The position numbers and the translations under genes were made by a program. From Nemorincola sp044225795 (GTDB lineage: Bacteria > Bacteroidota > Bacteroidia > Chitinophagales > Chitinophagaceae), in assembly GCA_044225795.1 (NCBI GenBank), contig JBGAIF010000003.1, forward strand, positions 124,001 to 188,000: 64,000 nt of DNA, given 5' to 3'. The notes under the pieces were generated by a model. That model ran no database searches. It saw only the letters and a list, made by a program, of their open reading frames with translations, and had not been told where the DNA came from. This document shows positions 35,116-44,145 of the stretch, in pieces. How positions within the stretch are numbered: the stretch's first letter is position 1; every line of letters begins with the position of its first letter.

Positions 35116-36366
35116 TTAGTAGGTCATTCCCGATATCTGGCTGTTATAACCGGTCTTTTTTGTCAGGTTGTCTACAATAGGAGAGCAGGCAACAGGCCCA
35201 TTTACGTTCACCATCCACTTGGCAGTACCCGTCAGTGTGTCTATCGCATACATATTTTTATCATAGCTTCCGATGAATACATTAGGACCATAAGCAACAG
35301 GGCTTGACTTTACAAGGCCGTTTGTCTTGAACTGCCATTTTACACCGCCATTTATCATGTACAAAGCATACAGGTTTTGGTCGTTGCTACCCACATAAAT
35401 AACCTGATTGTAGGCGAGCGGAGAAGAGAATACCTGGCTGTTAGTTCTTGTTTTCCAGTAAGCCTTGGGCGTAAATGTAGGATTAACCGGATCCATTGGA
35501 TCTATTGTAGAATCCAGGCAGTAAATGTAATAGTCGGTACTACCGAAGATACAATAACCTGCATATGCAGCAGGAGAACTGTAAATGGCACCATTGGTCT
35601 TATATGTCCAGCGGAGCATAGTGTAGTATGGAGGTAATGGCGGGTTCAGATCAGGTGGCGTCAGGTAAATGCAATACATGCTGCTATCGCTGATGCTGCC
35701 CACATACAGGTATGGATCACCAATAGTAGGAGAAGAAACGAATTTTGCATTACTGGGTACTCCTGATCCGGGATAATCCCAAACAGGATTGCCGGCAGCG
35801 TCAGGCCCGTTTGTCTTATCCAGTTTGAACACGTGCCCCCCGGTAGTGGCGACATATAAATTGTCTTGGTAAATGGTTGGCGAAGATTCGATAGGGGAGC
35901 CTGCGTTGAAGCTCCATTGAACATTACCTGTCGTATCCATAGCGTAAACAATGCCGGAACTGGCAGCAATATAGATGTAGCTGCCATCGAAAACAGGAGT
36001 TGCTATACTTCTGTAAGGATTGCTACCGTCCTCAATTGCCTGTACAAGGGTGCCTGTTGTAGCGTCTATTTTGTACAGTGTGTCAGAGTTTGGCCCGATC
36101 ACATATACTCTGCCGTTATAATAAGCAGGAGAGGGTGTGAAATCTGTGTTATAGATGTGCGGTAAATAAGCGAAACTATATTCCCAGTGTTTCTTCCCGG
36201 AAACCGGGTCGTAAGCATACATAACCTGGTTCTCACTACTGATGATCACTGATGGCGAATAGCTGACAGGTATAGGTTCATCCTTGCTCATTTTCTTACC
36301 ACACGAGGCAAGCAGCAAAGTTGTCGCTGACAATGATAACAAGATCTTTTTCCAATGTTGTGCCAT
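35116..36366 (-). CDS. PQQ-like beta-propeller lipoprotein
   Basis: 416-aa lipoprotein (lipobox LLASC, Cys22) with seven or eight repeats of the PQQ-propeller type. Each carries pieces like VYAMDTTGNVQWSFN, VFKLDKTNG, IYVGSNDQNLYALYMINGGV or MYAIDTLTGTAKW, with the Trp-docking spacing AxxxxTGxxxW. Such propellers occur in BamB and in many cell-surface proteins of unknown role. BamB itself is usually close in size, but no bam gene is nearby and the repeats are more regular, so I do not call it BamB. ATG 36366 gives the proper signal peptide; an in-frame start at 36396 would add ten polar residues. Confidence 0.8.
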   Translation of the reverse strand: MAQHWKKILLSLSATTLLLASCGKKMSKDEPIPVSYSPSVIISSENQVMYAYDPVSGKKHWEYSFAYLPHIYNTDFTPSPAYYNGRVYVIGPNSDTLYKIDATTGTLVQAIEDGSNPYRSIATPVFDGSYIYIAASSGIVYAMDTTGNVQWSFNAGSPIESSPTIYQDNLYVATTGGHVFKLDKTNGPDAAGNPVWDYPGSGVPSNAKFVSSPTIGDPYLYVGSISDSSMYCIYLTPPDLNPPLPPYYTMLRWTYKTNGAIYSSPAAYAGYCIFGSTDYYIYCLDSTIDPMDPVNPTFTPKAYWKTRTNSQVFSSPLAYNQVIYVGSNDQNLYALYMINGGVKWQFKTNGLVKSSPVAYGPNVFIGSYDKNMYAIDTLTGTAKWMVNVNGPVACSPIVDNLTKKTGYNSQISGMTY

Positions 36367-36490
36367 AGACCGGGAATGGTTTTTCTGAACTTGCAAGATA
36401 ATATATTTTGGAAACTTCTGGAAACTAATATTTTCCGCAAACGGGCGTCATGGCTGTTTGCAGGGCATTTTATTAACCGATAAGTGTAAT

Positions 36491-36506
36491 GGCAGGTGTA
36501 CCTGCC
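36491..36506. repeat. Short hairpin at the end of the DUF4190 gene
   Basis: GGCAGGT and ACCTGCC around two bases form a 7-bp stem touching the stop codon of the 36506-36928 gene. It lacks a T run on either side, so it may only protect the 3' end. Confidence 0.35.
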
Positions 36507-36928
36507 TAAAATAGCGGAATAGGTGTTAGTCCGAACAATGCAGTACCTACTATAACGGCGACACCCAGCACGAAACCGGCCACTGCCAGCCCCCTGTTGC
36601 GGTTATGCCTGTTCATGCCTATGAAACCAAACAATATAGCCGCTATTGAGAAAAGGGGCAAAAACAGCCCCATAATACCTAAGGCGAGTGCTATTTCACC
36701 AACCCAGCCCCTGTATTGCCAGTTCCTGAATGGGGGGGTAGAGATGTTCTCGCTCTTACTGTTCACTGACGCTACATTGGCAGAAACTGACGTAATATCG
36801 CGGGTCTTTGAAGCAGTCTGCACCACCTCTGTAGCTACAGCATGTCTTTTAACAAAGAAGCCAGCCTGTGTGTTTACAGAGAATCCGAATAAGGCAATGA
36901 AAAGAATGTATAATAGTTTATGCTTCAT
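36506..36928 (-). CDS. DUF4190-like small membrane protein
   Basis: 140-aa exported or membrane protein. The signal peptide MKHKLLYILFIALFGFSVNT is followed by a Ser/Thr/Asn-rich linker, then two hydrophobic helices (about 80-104 and 115-137) separated by a short polar turn, GMNRHNRNRGLA. This is the layout of DUF4190 proteins. It shares its plan with the 6195-6599 locus and is the intact copy. Function is unknown. ATG 36928 lies 17 bases after a perfect promoter box. Confidence 0.72.
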   Translation of the reverse strand: MKHKLLYILFIALFGFSVNTQAGFFVKRHAVATEVVQTASKTRDITSVSANVASVNSKSENISTPPFRNWQYRGWVGEIALALGIMGLFLPLFSIAAILFGFIGMNRHNRNRGLAVAGFVLGVAVIVGTALFGLTPIPLF

Positions 36929-36945
36929 ACAAATAGTTTGTGCCT

Positions 36946-36953
36946 CAAATATA
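36946..36953 (-). promoter_or_regulatory. TAnnTTTG promoter box for the DUF4190-like gene
   Basis: The minus strand reads TATATTTG, 17 bases before ATG 36928. Confidence 0.6.
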
Positions 36954-37013
36954 ACAATCCTGAAATAAAGTGTGAAATATATTATTTCCGCAATGTGATT
37001 GTCACTTGCCAGT

Positions 37014-37244
37014 TCACAGCCACCTGAGTGGGTTCCTCCGGCTAAGTAGAATATATCGCTTAATGTTCATCCAGAAGGCGAGTACCATATAAACGATAAG
37101 GGGAGAGCCCAGCGTTAGGAAAGAGATGTAGATGAACCAGAGCCTGATACGTGAAGATGCCACCCCCAGTTTCTCACCAATAGCGGAACATACACCGAAG
37201 GCTTTCCACTCAATGAAATCTTTTATCTCGTACAACTTCTGCAT
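37014..37244 (-). CDS. PspC domain protein
   Basis: 76-aa small inner membrane protein of the PspC family: FGVCSAIGEKLGVASSRIRL followed by a double hydrophobic stretch (WFIYISFLTLGSPLIVYMVLAFW, as two membrane passes) and a basic tail. In Proteobacteria PspC senses envelope stress with PspB; in Bacteroidota single short PspC proteins are common and uncharacterised. ATG 37244 (MQKLYEIKDFIE) is preferred to a start at 37262. The aconitase terminator lies just upstream, so the gene needs its own promoter; none is obvious. Confidence 0.82.
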   Translation of the reverse strand: MQKLYEIKDFIEWKAFGVCSAIGEKLGVASSRIRLWFIYISFLTLGSPLIVYMVLAFWMNIKRYILLSRRNPLRWL

Positions 37245-37324
37245 GCATACAAAAATAAGCAAGTATTTTCTGACATCAAAAGGAGCGATGTTACGGGGAG
37301 ATGAAATTCAACATTTATTAACGA

Positions 37325-37351
37325 AAAGTGCCGCCCACCGGGCGGCACTTT
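37325..37351 (-). terminator. Intrinsic terminator of the aconitase gene
   Basis: A 12-bp stem AAAGTGCCGCCC/GGGCGGCACTTT with a 3-base loop lies 22 bases after the aconitase stop. On the minus strand it ends with TTT. Confidence 0.8.
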
Positions 37352-37373
37352 CTATTCTTGGTTTCTTATAACA

Positions 37374-39644
37374 CTATGCTTTTGCTGCAAAGTTCTTGCG
37401 GATCACGTTGAGTGCTCCACCGGCTTTGAACCATTCTATCTGTTGTTCGTTGTAAGAATGATTTACAGTGATGCTGTCCTTACTTCCGTCCTTATGTGTC
37501 AGCACAAGTGTAAGCGGACTGCCCGGCGTGAAGTTGGTAAGGCCGGTGATGTCAATGTTGTCATCTTCCTGTATCTTATCGTAGTCTGCTTTGTCGGCAA
37601 ATGTAAGCGCCAGCATACCTTGCTTCTTCAGGTTTGTTTCGTGGATACGGGCGAAGCTCTTCACCAGTATAGCGCGCACACCCAGGTGGCGTGGCTCCAT
37701 AGCAGCATGTTCGCGGCTGCTGCCTTCTCCGTAGTTCTCGTCACCTACAACGATGCAACCGATATGCTGTGCCTTGTAAGCGCGCGCAACTTTCGGAACC
37801 TCATCGTAAGAACCGGTCAATTGGTTCTTAACCTTGTTGGTTTCCATATTGTATGCATTCACCGCACCTATCAGCATGTTGTTAGAGATGTTATCGAGGT
37901 GACCACGATACTTCAGCCACGGGCCCGCCATGGAGATATGGTCGGTCGTACACTTGCCGAATGCTTTTATAAGCAGCTTCATGCCGGTGAGGTTGTTGCC
38001 ATCCCACGGAGTAAATGGCTCCAGGAGTTGGAGACGGTCGCTCTTAGGATCAACGATCACCTGTACTTGAGAACCATCAACAGCAGGAGCGATGTATCCG
38101 GCATCTTTCACGTCAAAGCCCATTGGCGGCATTTCATAGCCGGTTGGTTCATCGAGCTTCACATCTTCACCCTTCTCGTTCTTTAACGTATCAGTAAGCG
38201 GGTTGAAAGACAATTTGCCGGCAATAGCATATGCTGTGACGATCTCAGGAGATGCCACAAATGCGTGTGTAGAGGAGAGGCCGTCATTACGTTTAGCGAA
38301 ATTCCTGTTGAAAGAAGTAACGATCGTGTTCTTCTTGTTAGGGTCTGCAACGTGGCGCGCCCACTGGCCTATACAAGGACCGCAGGCATTTGCCAGCACA
38401 ACACCGCCCATTTTGTCGAATGTAGCCAGCATGCCGTCGCGCTCAATGGTATAGCGTACCATTTCAGAACCCGGTGTGATGGTGAATTCACTCTTTGCTT
38501 TCAGGCCTTTATCCATAGCGTTCTTAGCGATGAATGCAGAACGCGAGATGTCTTCGTAAGAAGAGTTGGTGCAGGAGCCGATCAGGGCCACCTCCACTTC
38601 ATCAGGCCAGCCATTCTCCTTCACTGCTGCAGCCATCTGGCTGATGGGCGTAGCAAGGTCCGGAGTGAAAGGGCCATTCACGTGTGGCTCCAGTGTATTG
38701 AGGTCTATCTCGATCAACTGATCGTAATAGCCTGCAGGGCTATCATAAACTTCCTTATCAGAGCGCAGGTCGCCGGCAACTGCATTAGCCAGTTCGGCAA
38801 CATCTGCACGGCTTGTACCACGCAGGTAGTCGGCCATTTTAGGATCATAAGCGAAAACCGAACAGGTAGCGCCTATTTCCGCACCCATGTTACAGATAGT
38901 AGCCTTACCTGTACAGCTCAGGCTTTCTGCACCTTCACCAAAATATTCTACGATTGCGCCTGTACCGCCTTTTACAGTCAGAATACCGGCCACTTTCAGG
39001 ATAATGTCTTTTGCTGATGTCCATCCGCTCATTTTACCGGTAAGCTTTACGCCGATCAGTTTAGGCATCTTCAGTTCCCATGGAAGGCCGGCCATCACGT
39101 CCACCGCGTCAGCTCCACCTACGCCTATAGCCACCATGCCAAGGCCTCCGGCATTTGGTGTATGGCTGTCTGTACCGATCATCATACCACCGGGGAATGC
39201 ATAGTTCTCCAATACCACTTGGTGAATGATACCGGCACCTGCACGCCAGAAACCGATACCGTATTTGTTAGAGATTGACGACAGGAAGTCATAAACTTCC
39301 CTGTTTACATCCATGGCAGTAGCGAGGTCGGTCTGAGCACCTGTTTTTGCCTGTATCAGGTGGTCGCAATGTACCGTGCTGGGTACAGCCACCTTGTCAC
39401 GCCCGCATGTGCTGAACTGCAGCAACGCCATCTGGGCTGTCGCATCCTGCATAGCTACGCGGTCGGGTGAGAAGTTAACATAGTCTTTGCCACGGGTATA
39501 AGCCGAAGCGGCAGGCTCATAAGCATGAGCGTACAATATCTTTTCAGCAAGTGTAAGCGGGCGGCCCAGCAGTTTGCGGGCGGCAGCTACCTTGCCTGGT
39601 AATTCCTGATAGATCTTTTGGATGAGGTCGATATCAAATGCCAT
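37374..39644 (-). CDS. Aconitate hydratase
   Basis: 756-aa iron-sulfur enzyme of the TCA cycle, interconverting citrate and isocitrate via cis-aconitate. It is of the mitochondrial-type aconitase group. The [4Fe-4S] cysteines sit in IGSCTNSSYED and ANACGPCIGQW. Other hallmarks are MIGTDSHTPNAGGLGMVAIG, TPGSEMVRYT and, in the swivelling domain, GDENYGEGSSREHAAMEPRHLG with the catalytic Ser region. The length is typical. It is monocistronic, between its terminator and a 219-base gap shared with the glutamate dehydrogenase end. No regulatory element is obvious upstream. Confidence 0.97.
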   Translation of the reverse strand: MAFDIDLIQKIYQELPGKVAAARKLLGRPLTLAEKILYAHAYEPAASAYTRGKDYVNFSPDRVAMQDATAQMALLQFSTCGRDKVAVPSTVHCDHLIQAKTGAQTDLATAMDVNREVYDFLSSISNKYGIGFWRAGAGIIHQVVLENYAFPGGMMIGTDSHTPNAGGLGMVAIGVGGADAVDVMAGLPWELKMPKLIGVKLTGKMSGWTSAKDIILKVAGILTVKGGTGAIVEYFGEGAESLSCTGKATICNMGAEIGATCSVFAYDPKMADYLRGTSRADVAELANAVAGDLRSDKEVYDSPAGYYDQLIEIDLNTLEPHVNGPFTPDLATPISQMAAAVKENGWPDEVEVALIGSCTNSSYEDISRSAFIAKNAMDKGLKAKSEFTITPGSEMVRYTIERDGMLATFDKMGGVVLANACGPCIGQWARHVADPNKKNTIVTSFNRNFAKRNDGLSSTHAFVASPEIVTAYAIAGKLSFNPLTDTLKNEKGEDVKLDEPTGYEMPPMGFDVKDAGYIAPAVDGSQVQVIVDPKSDRLQLLEPFTPWDGNNLTGMKLLIKAFGKCTTDHISMAGPWLKYRGHLDNISNNMLIGAVNAYNMETNKVKNQLTGSYDEVPKVARAYKAQHIGCIVVGDENYGEGSSREHAAMEPRHLGVRAILVKSFARIHETNLKKQGMLALTFADKADYDKIQEDDNIDITGLTNFTPGSPLTLVLTHKDGSKDSITVNHSYNEQQIEWFKAGGALNVIRKNFAAKA

Positions 39645-39813
39645 TGTAAAGAGTTGAATGATGTTTTAAAAGCGGTGCGAAATTACCAAAAAATGACACA
39701 ACGAGCAATAAAAGAGACTAATATTAACGGAATGCGTGATTACATATTTTAAAGTGTTGTCTGATGTGATACGATGCCCTGTTGGGTGGGCGGCCTCTCA
39801 CGTAGCCTCAAAA

Positions 39814-39843
39814 CAAAAGAGGCTGCACATGCAGCCTCTTTTG
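39814..39843 (-). terminator. Intrinsic terminator of the glutamate dehydrogenase gene
   Basis: A 14-bp stem CAAAAGAGGCTGCA/TGCAGCCTCTTTTG with a 2-base centre lies 20 bases after the stop. The minus strand ends it with TTTTG. Confidence 0.85.
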
Positions 39844-39863
39844 AATATTTGAATGACAATCAG

Positions 39864-41303
39864 TTATGGGAAGATACCCAGCTCTTCGTAAGATACGCCC
39901 ACCTTGTCGATGGCTACCTTGAAGGCCGCAGTACGCATATCCACACCGGAACCCAGTGCTAATAACGCTTCGCGGATCTCGTGGTAAGAACCGATCATGG
40001 TGTCTTCGAGGCCTGAGTAAACCAGGTCCACTTCGTCAGGTCCGTGCAGTATCTGTGAGCGCTCAACATCGGTAACTCTTTTTCCTGTAAGGCTTTCTAC
40101 CGTCTTCAGGATCGATGTGTTCTGGTTCTCGCTGAAACGCTTGTCCATACGTCCAAAACGAACGTGGCTCAGGTTCTTCAGCCATTCGAAGTAAGAAACA
40201 GTAACACCACCCGCGTTCAGGTACATGTCCGGAACTACTATTACGCCCTTCTGCGACAGTATTTCGTCTGCCTCAGGGGTCAATGGTCCGTTTGCACCTT
40301 CACCTATTATCTTAGCCTGGATACGTGCCGCGTTACCGCCATTGATCACGTTCTCCAGAGCCGCAGGGATCAGGATATCACAAGGCTGCTCCAGTGTCAC
40401 TGCGCTGCTCTCAATGTTTGTAGCACCGGGGAAGCCGTGCAGGTGGCCTGTTGTCTTGCGGTGTTCCACCACTTTATACAGATCCAGTCCTTTTTCGTTG
40501 TAGATACCACCTTCGTGTTCTGCCAGGCCAACGATGATAGCACCGTTATCATAGAAGAATTTAGCGGCATGGTAACCTACATTACCAAGACCCTGAACGA
40601 TCACCTTCTTGCCTTCGATACCAGTGGAAAGGCCTATCTTCTTCATGTCTTCAGCAATGCTTACCACCTCGCGGATACCATAATAAACGCCAAGGCCGGT
40701 TGCTTCAGTACGGCCGCGCACACCACCTTGTGTCACAGGCTTACCGGTGATACAAGCCAATGCATCTACTTCGCCCGGTTTCAGAGAAGCGTAAGTATCT
40801 ACTATCCAGCTCATTTCACGTCCGCCTGTACCGTAGTCGGGAGCAGGAACGTCAATGCCCGGGCCTATGAAGTTCTTCTTCACGAGCTCAGACGCGTAAC
40901 GGCGTGTGATCTTCTCGAGTTCGAACGGAGTATATTTCTTAGGGTTGATCCTGATACCACCTTTAGCACCGCCAAATGGCACGTTCACTATCGCGCATTT
41001 ATAGGTCATCAACGCAGCGAGCGCCATCACTTCATCCTGGTTCACATCCATGCTGTAGCGGATACCGCCCTTACATGGCAACTTGTGATGAGAGTGCTGC
41101 ACACGATATGCTTCTATTACTTCGATGTTGTCGCCGATACGCACCGGATACTTCATCCTGTACACTGAGTTACAAGCCTTTATCTGTTCCAGGATACCTG
41201 GTTCGAAACGGGTGTACCTGGCAGCTTTATCAAAGTTGCGCTCTACGCCCTGGAAGAAGCTATAGTGAGCTTCTGGGGTTGAATTGGCAGTTACTTTTTC
41301 CAC
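39864..41303 (-). CDS. Glu/Leu/Phe/Val dehydrogenase (glutamate dehydrogenase type)
   Basis: 479-aa NAD(P)-dependent amino acid dehydrogenase, most likely glutamate dehydrogenase, linking 2-oxoglutarate and ammonia to glutamate. The substrate site is present as KLPCKGGIRYSMDVNQDEVMA, with catalytic Lys in VPFGGAKGGIRINP and GPGIDVPAPDYGTGGREM. The Rossmann motif VIVQGLGNVGYHAAKFF follows. The start appears to be GTG 41303; the next in-frame ATG lies about 50 residues in and would remove conserved sequence. It is 35 bases downstream of ccmD on the same strand, so it may be read through from there. A strong terminator closes the unit. Confidence 0.93.
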   Translation of the reverse strand: MEKVTANSTPEAHYSFFQGVERNFDKAARYTRFEPGILEQIKACNSVYRMKYPVRIGDNIEVIEAYRVQHSHHKLPCKGGIRYSMDVNQDEVMALAALMTYKCAIVNVPFGGAKGGIRINPKKYTPFELEKITRRYASELVKKNFIGPGIDVPAPDYGTGGREMSWIVDTYASLKPGEVDALACITGKPVTQGGVRGRTEATGLGVYYGIREVVSIAEDMKKIGLSTGIEGKKVIVQGLGNVGYHAAKFFYDNGAIIVGLAEHEGGIYNEKGLDLYKVVEHRKTTGHLHGFPGATNIESSAVTLEQPCDILIPAALENVINGGNAARIQAKIIGEGANGPLTPEADEILSQKGVIVVPDMYLNAGGVTVSYFEWLKNLSHVRFGRMDKRFSENQNTSILKTVESLTGKRVTDVERSQILHGPDEVDLVYSGLEDTMIGSYHEIREALLALGSGVDMRTAAFKVAIDKVGVSYEELGIFP

Positions 41304-41338
41304 CTTTTTTTATTTAATGTTTAATGAATAATGAAGTT

Positions 41339-41542
41339 CTATTTCTCTTTTTCAATACGGGTCATCTTGCGGTCAAGGTAAACGAGGTATGAAAAAATTC
41401 CCGCAAAGATAGTAGCTATTACCGCAACAACAACGTATATTTTACCATTGCTGCGCATCGTGTCAGCCATCTCAGTTTCTGCGCTTGCTATGGTCGCAGT
41501 TATTAGCATTAAAAATATTGTTGCAAGGCCTCGTTTTACCAT
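41339..41542 (-). CDS. ccmD: CcmD family protein
   Basis: 67-aa membrane protein encoded directly after ccmC. It has an N-terminal hydrophobic or signal segment (GLATIFLMLITATIASA), a short periplasmic loop, one membrane span (IYVVVAVIATIFAGIFSYLVYL) and the basic tail DRKMTRIEKEK. This matches the longer CcmD-type proteins of Bacteroidota. CcmD stabilises the CcmABC heme-handling complex used in cytochrome c maturation. The start codon overlaps the ccmC stop by one base (TAATG), which indicates translational coupling. Confidence 0.82.
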   Translation of the reverse strand: MVKRGLATIFLMLITATIASAETEMADTMRSNGKIYVVVAVIATIFAGIFSYLVYLDRKMTRIEKEK

Positions 41543-42234
41543 TATCTGATCGTTTTTTCGAGTTCTAACTGTATATGATTTTCACGCTTATATATTACAA
41601 GTGCCATACGTACCCTCAGAGAGCCGATCCACAGCCCCAGGCATATCCAGCCAGCTACAGCAGGCCAGAATACCATACGCATGTATTTGTCAAGGTCGTA
41701 GCTTTTAAAAGCCGGGTTGCCGCCATTGCCGGGATGCAGTGAATCTACCATGCGGGGAAGCACAAATATGAGTGGTATGAGCATGGCGAAGGCAAATACA
41801 TTATACACAGCGCTTATCTTAGCGCGTTTCTCATCATCTTTCAGTCCGCTGCGCAAAATGCTGTAAGCAAAATAAATGAGCATGGACATGGCAGTTCCAA
41901 GCTGCTTTGGGTCATTGCTCCATGCAGAGCCCCAGGTATATTGAGCCCATTCCATTCCGGTGAGCATGCCCAGTATGCTGAAGAATATGCCTGTGTTGGT
42001 AAGCTGAACGGCATATATATCATCCTGCAGATCGCCTGTGCGCAGATACTTTATAGAATAATAAAAGGCCATAGCAAAGAGTACCAGCATGGTGAACCAC
42101 ATGGGTACATGAAAGTAAAGATTGCGGATGGTCTCATTCAGGATGTCAAGGCGAGGCACGGGCATCAGAAGCCCGCCGATCACCGTATATCCGAGCAGGA
42201 TAAAACAAAGTATTTTCCACCACCAACTGCGCAT
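41542..42234 (-). CDS. ccmC: Heme-handling cytochrome c assembly protein CcmC
   Basis: 230-aa inner membrane protein with six membrane spans. It presents heme on the periplasmic side for loading onto CcmE during cytochrome c maturation. The tryptophan-rich heme-binding signature is clear in TWGSAWSNDPKQLG, and likely heme-ligand His residues lie in NLYFHVPMWF and near DSLHPGNGG. ATG 42234 (MRSWWWKILCF) is chosen: an in-frame TTG at 42258 lies inside the promoter box at 42263-42256. Neither ccmA, ccmB nor ccmE is adjacent, so the remaining system-I genes must be elsewhere. Confidence 0.92.
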   Translation of the reverse strand: MRSWWWKILCFILLGYTVIGGLLMPVPRLDILNETIRNLYFHVPMWFTMLVLFAMAFYYSIKYLRTGDLQDDIYAVQLTNTGIFFSILGMLTGMEWAQYTWGSAWSNDPKQLGTAMSMLIYFAYSILRSGLKDDEKRAKISAVYNVFAFAMLIPLIFVLPRMVDSLHPGNGGNPAFKSYDLDKYMRMVFWPAVAGWICLGLWIGSLRVRMALVIYKRENHIQLELEKTIR

Positions 42235-42255
42235 CAGGGTATAAAAAAATTTTTG

Positions 42256-42263
42256 CAAAAGTA
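42256..42263 (-). promoter_or_regulatory. TAnnTTTG promoter box for ccmC-ccmD
   Basis: The minus strand reads TACTTTTG, 21 bases before ATG 42234. It also rules out the TTG at 42258 as a start for this transcript. Confidence 0.6.
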
Positions 42264-42433
42264 ACTAATTTAATGGCTCAAAAATGACATGCCTAATTAT
42301 GTAATAGGTATGTTTTTAACCTAAAGGGCATATTCAAAAAACATTTGATAGGCCTGATCCGTGAACAAATAACAGAAGTCATAAAAAACACCAGTCATTG
42401 TGTGCTTTTTGTATTTTTATAAAAAGTGTTTTT

Positions 42434-42820
42434 ATGCGGGTCGTAATATTGATCGTTTGCCTGCTTACAGGTGTTATGCAGGCTGGTTACGCACAGGGGC
42501 CAAAGGTTGATGCTCCGGTGGTGCGGTTAGGAAACCTGGATACTGCTAAGGTAACATGTGACGAATTACTGAAGAACAACAGGCTGATAGCTGCTGATTC
42601 CCGGTGGGCTGTGACCAGGTTCTCTGTTTCCTTTACGGTGCCAAGTGGTAAAGTGTACGGCCCCTATGCTGTGACAGGAGATAAGTTCTCTGACGAAGTA
42701 ACAAGGGTGATAAAAAGGCTGAAAGCAACGAAAGCTGAAATAAACATAGCAGAGATAATGGTGGCAAAGGGCGGTATGGAGAAATATACACTCCCGGTAA
42801 TTTTGAGATATAATAACTAA
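42434..42820 (+). CDS. Exported protein resembling the GldM C-terminal domain
   Basis: 128-aa exported protein with signal peptide MRVVILIVCLLTGVMQAGYA. The mature ~105 residues follow the pattern of the last domain of GldM/PorM, a T9SS motor-core protein: a DELLKNNRLIAADS strand, SFSVSFTVPSGKVYGPYA-like strands, a serine/threonine-Gly turn, and a VIKRLKATKAEINIAEIMVAKGG segment before a final strand. The match is judged by eye and is moderate. A free-standing domain of this sort would be periplasmic. It is 6 bases from the following PLP-enzyme gene and probably shares its transcript. ATG 42434 is used because the preceding in-frame start gives a worse leader. Confidence 0.5.
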   Translation: MRVVILIVCLLTGVMQAGYAQGPKVDAPVVRLGNLDTAKVTCDELLKNNRLIAADSRWAVTRFSVSFTVPSGKVYGPYAVTGDKFSDEVTRVIKRLKATKAEINIAEIMVAKGGMEKYTLPVILRYNN

Positions 42821-42826
42821 CTAAAA

Positions 42827-44086
42827 ATGGATAAACGCTCCTTTTTGAAACATACATCGCTGCTGGGATTGGGTAGCATGGTAAGCCTGAACGCGATAGG
42901 CAAACTGGTAGAAAGCGTGGCCAATATGCCGGCATCTGTAGTAGCTTCTGATGAAGATTTCTGGGCAGAGATACGCAAGAGTTATACCCTGAAACAGGAT
43001 TTCATCAACCTGGAGAACGGATATTATTGCATACAGCCTAAGGAGGTTCTGGACCGTTACATCTATCATATACGTGAGGTGAACCTGCAGGGGGCATACT
43101 ATATGCGTACTGTGCAGACCGAGAATAAGAAGATTGCAACCCAGAAACTAGCGGAGCTTGCCGGTTGCAGTGCCGAAGAACTGATCATTACGAGAAATAC
43201 GACCGAGTCGCTGGATATGATCATCAGCGGGTTTGACTGGAAACCGGGAGATGAGGCCATTATGGCTGAACATGACTACCCGTCAATGCTCGATATGTTC
43301 AAACAGGTAGCCAGACGGCACGGGGTGATTAACAAAGTATTGTCAGTGCCACTGAATCCGAAAACAGATGAGGAGATAGTGGATATGTATGAGAAAGCGA
43401 TCACTAAGAAGACACGCTTGCTGATGGTATGCCATATGATCAATATCACGGGGCAGATACTCCCTGTGAAGAAGATATGTGATATGGCACACAAGAAGGG
43501 TGTACAGGTAATGGTAGATGGCGCACATGCATTCGCACATCTCAATTTTAAGATACCTGACCTCAATTGCGATTATTATGGAACCAGCCTGCATAAGTGG
43601 CTTAGTGTTCCCCTGGGTGCCGGGCTGCTTTATGTAAAGAAAGAACACGTGAGTAAGATATGGCCTCTCCTGGCCGAAGGTGAGCGTAAACCCGATGATA
43701 TTTCGAGGCTCAACCATACGGGGACATTACCTGTGGCTACAGATCTGACCATATCGGACTCGATAGATTTCTACAATAAAATAGGTGCGGCGCGCAAAGA
43801 GGAGCGCCTTCGCTACCTCCAGAATTACTGGACCAATAAAGTTCGCGGATTCCGTAATGTGGTATTGAATACGCCGGAGGATCCTGCCCGTTCATGTGGC
43901 ATCGCCAATGTAGGCTTAAAGATGAAAAAGCCGGCTGCGCTTGCCGAGTTTTTGTTTCAGACCTACAAAGTATATACTGTTGCCATTGATAATAATGGTG
44001 TTCAGGGGTGCCGCATCACGCCTAATGTGTTCACTACAACCTCGGAGCTGGATGTGCTTGTTGATGCCCTGAAGAGAGAGGCCTGA
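42827..44086 (+). CDS. Class V aminotransferase-fold PLP enzyme with export signal
   Basis: 419-aa pyridoxal-phosphate enzyme of the class V aminotransferase/isopenicillin N epimerase-like group. The PLP features are NTTESLDMIISGF, the cofactor Asp in VMVDGAHAFAH (D231) and the Schiff-base Lys in YYGTSLHKWLSVPLG (K257). The N-terminus (MDKRSFLKHTSLLGLGSMVS) resembles a Tat signal with a Lys-Arg pair in place of the usual twin Arg, suggesting export as a folded, cofactor-loaded protein. The same pattern is seen in other Bacteroidota members. The substrate is unknown; cysteine desulfurase activity is less likely because no Cys loop is evident. Confidence 0.85.
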   Translation: MDKRSFLKHTSLLGLGSMVSLNAIGKLVESVANMPASVVASDEDFWAEIRKSYTLKQDFINLENGYYCIQPKEVLDRYIYHIREVNLQGAYYMRTVQTENKKIATQKLAELAGCSAEELIITRNTTESLDMIISGFDWKPGDEAIMAEHDYPSMLDMFKQVARRHGVINKVLSVPLNPKTDEEIVDMYEKAITKKTRLLMVCHMINITGQILPVKKICDMAHKKGVQVMVDGAHAFAHLNFKIPDLNCDYYGTSLHKWLSVPLGAGLLYVKKEHVSKIWPLLAEGERKPDDISRLNHTGTLPVATDLTISDSIDFYNKIGAARKEERLRYLQNYWTNKVRGFRNVVLNTPEDPARSCGIANVGLKMKKPAALAEFLFQTYKVYTVAIDNNGVQGCRITPNVFTTTSELDVLVDALKREA

Positions 44087-44145
44087 TTTTTAACGTTTAC
44101 CGTGTCTGTTAGCAGTGCGGAATTTCTGACCTTTGATACGGGTAC

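Noticed and set aside
38265..39017. A 250-codon open frame antisense to aconitase
   Set aside because: Shadow of a conserved housekeeping gene, with unnatural composition.
40164..41168. A 334-codon open frame antisense to glutamate dehydrogenase
   Set aside because: His/Cys/Tyr-rich composition typical of antisense frames, no promoter or family likeness; the opposite strand gene is certain.
42289..42320. Imperfect hairpin followed by T5 upstream of the 42434 gene
   Set aside because: No plus-strand transcript is expected to enter it, and the stem has a mismatch; not called as a terminator.
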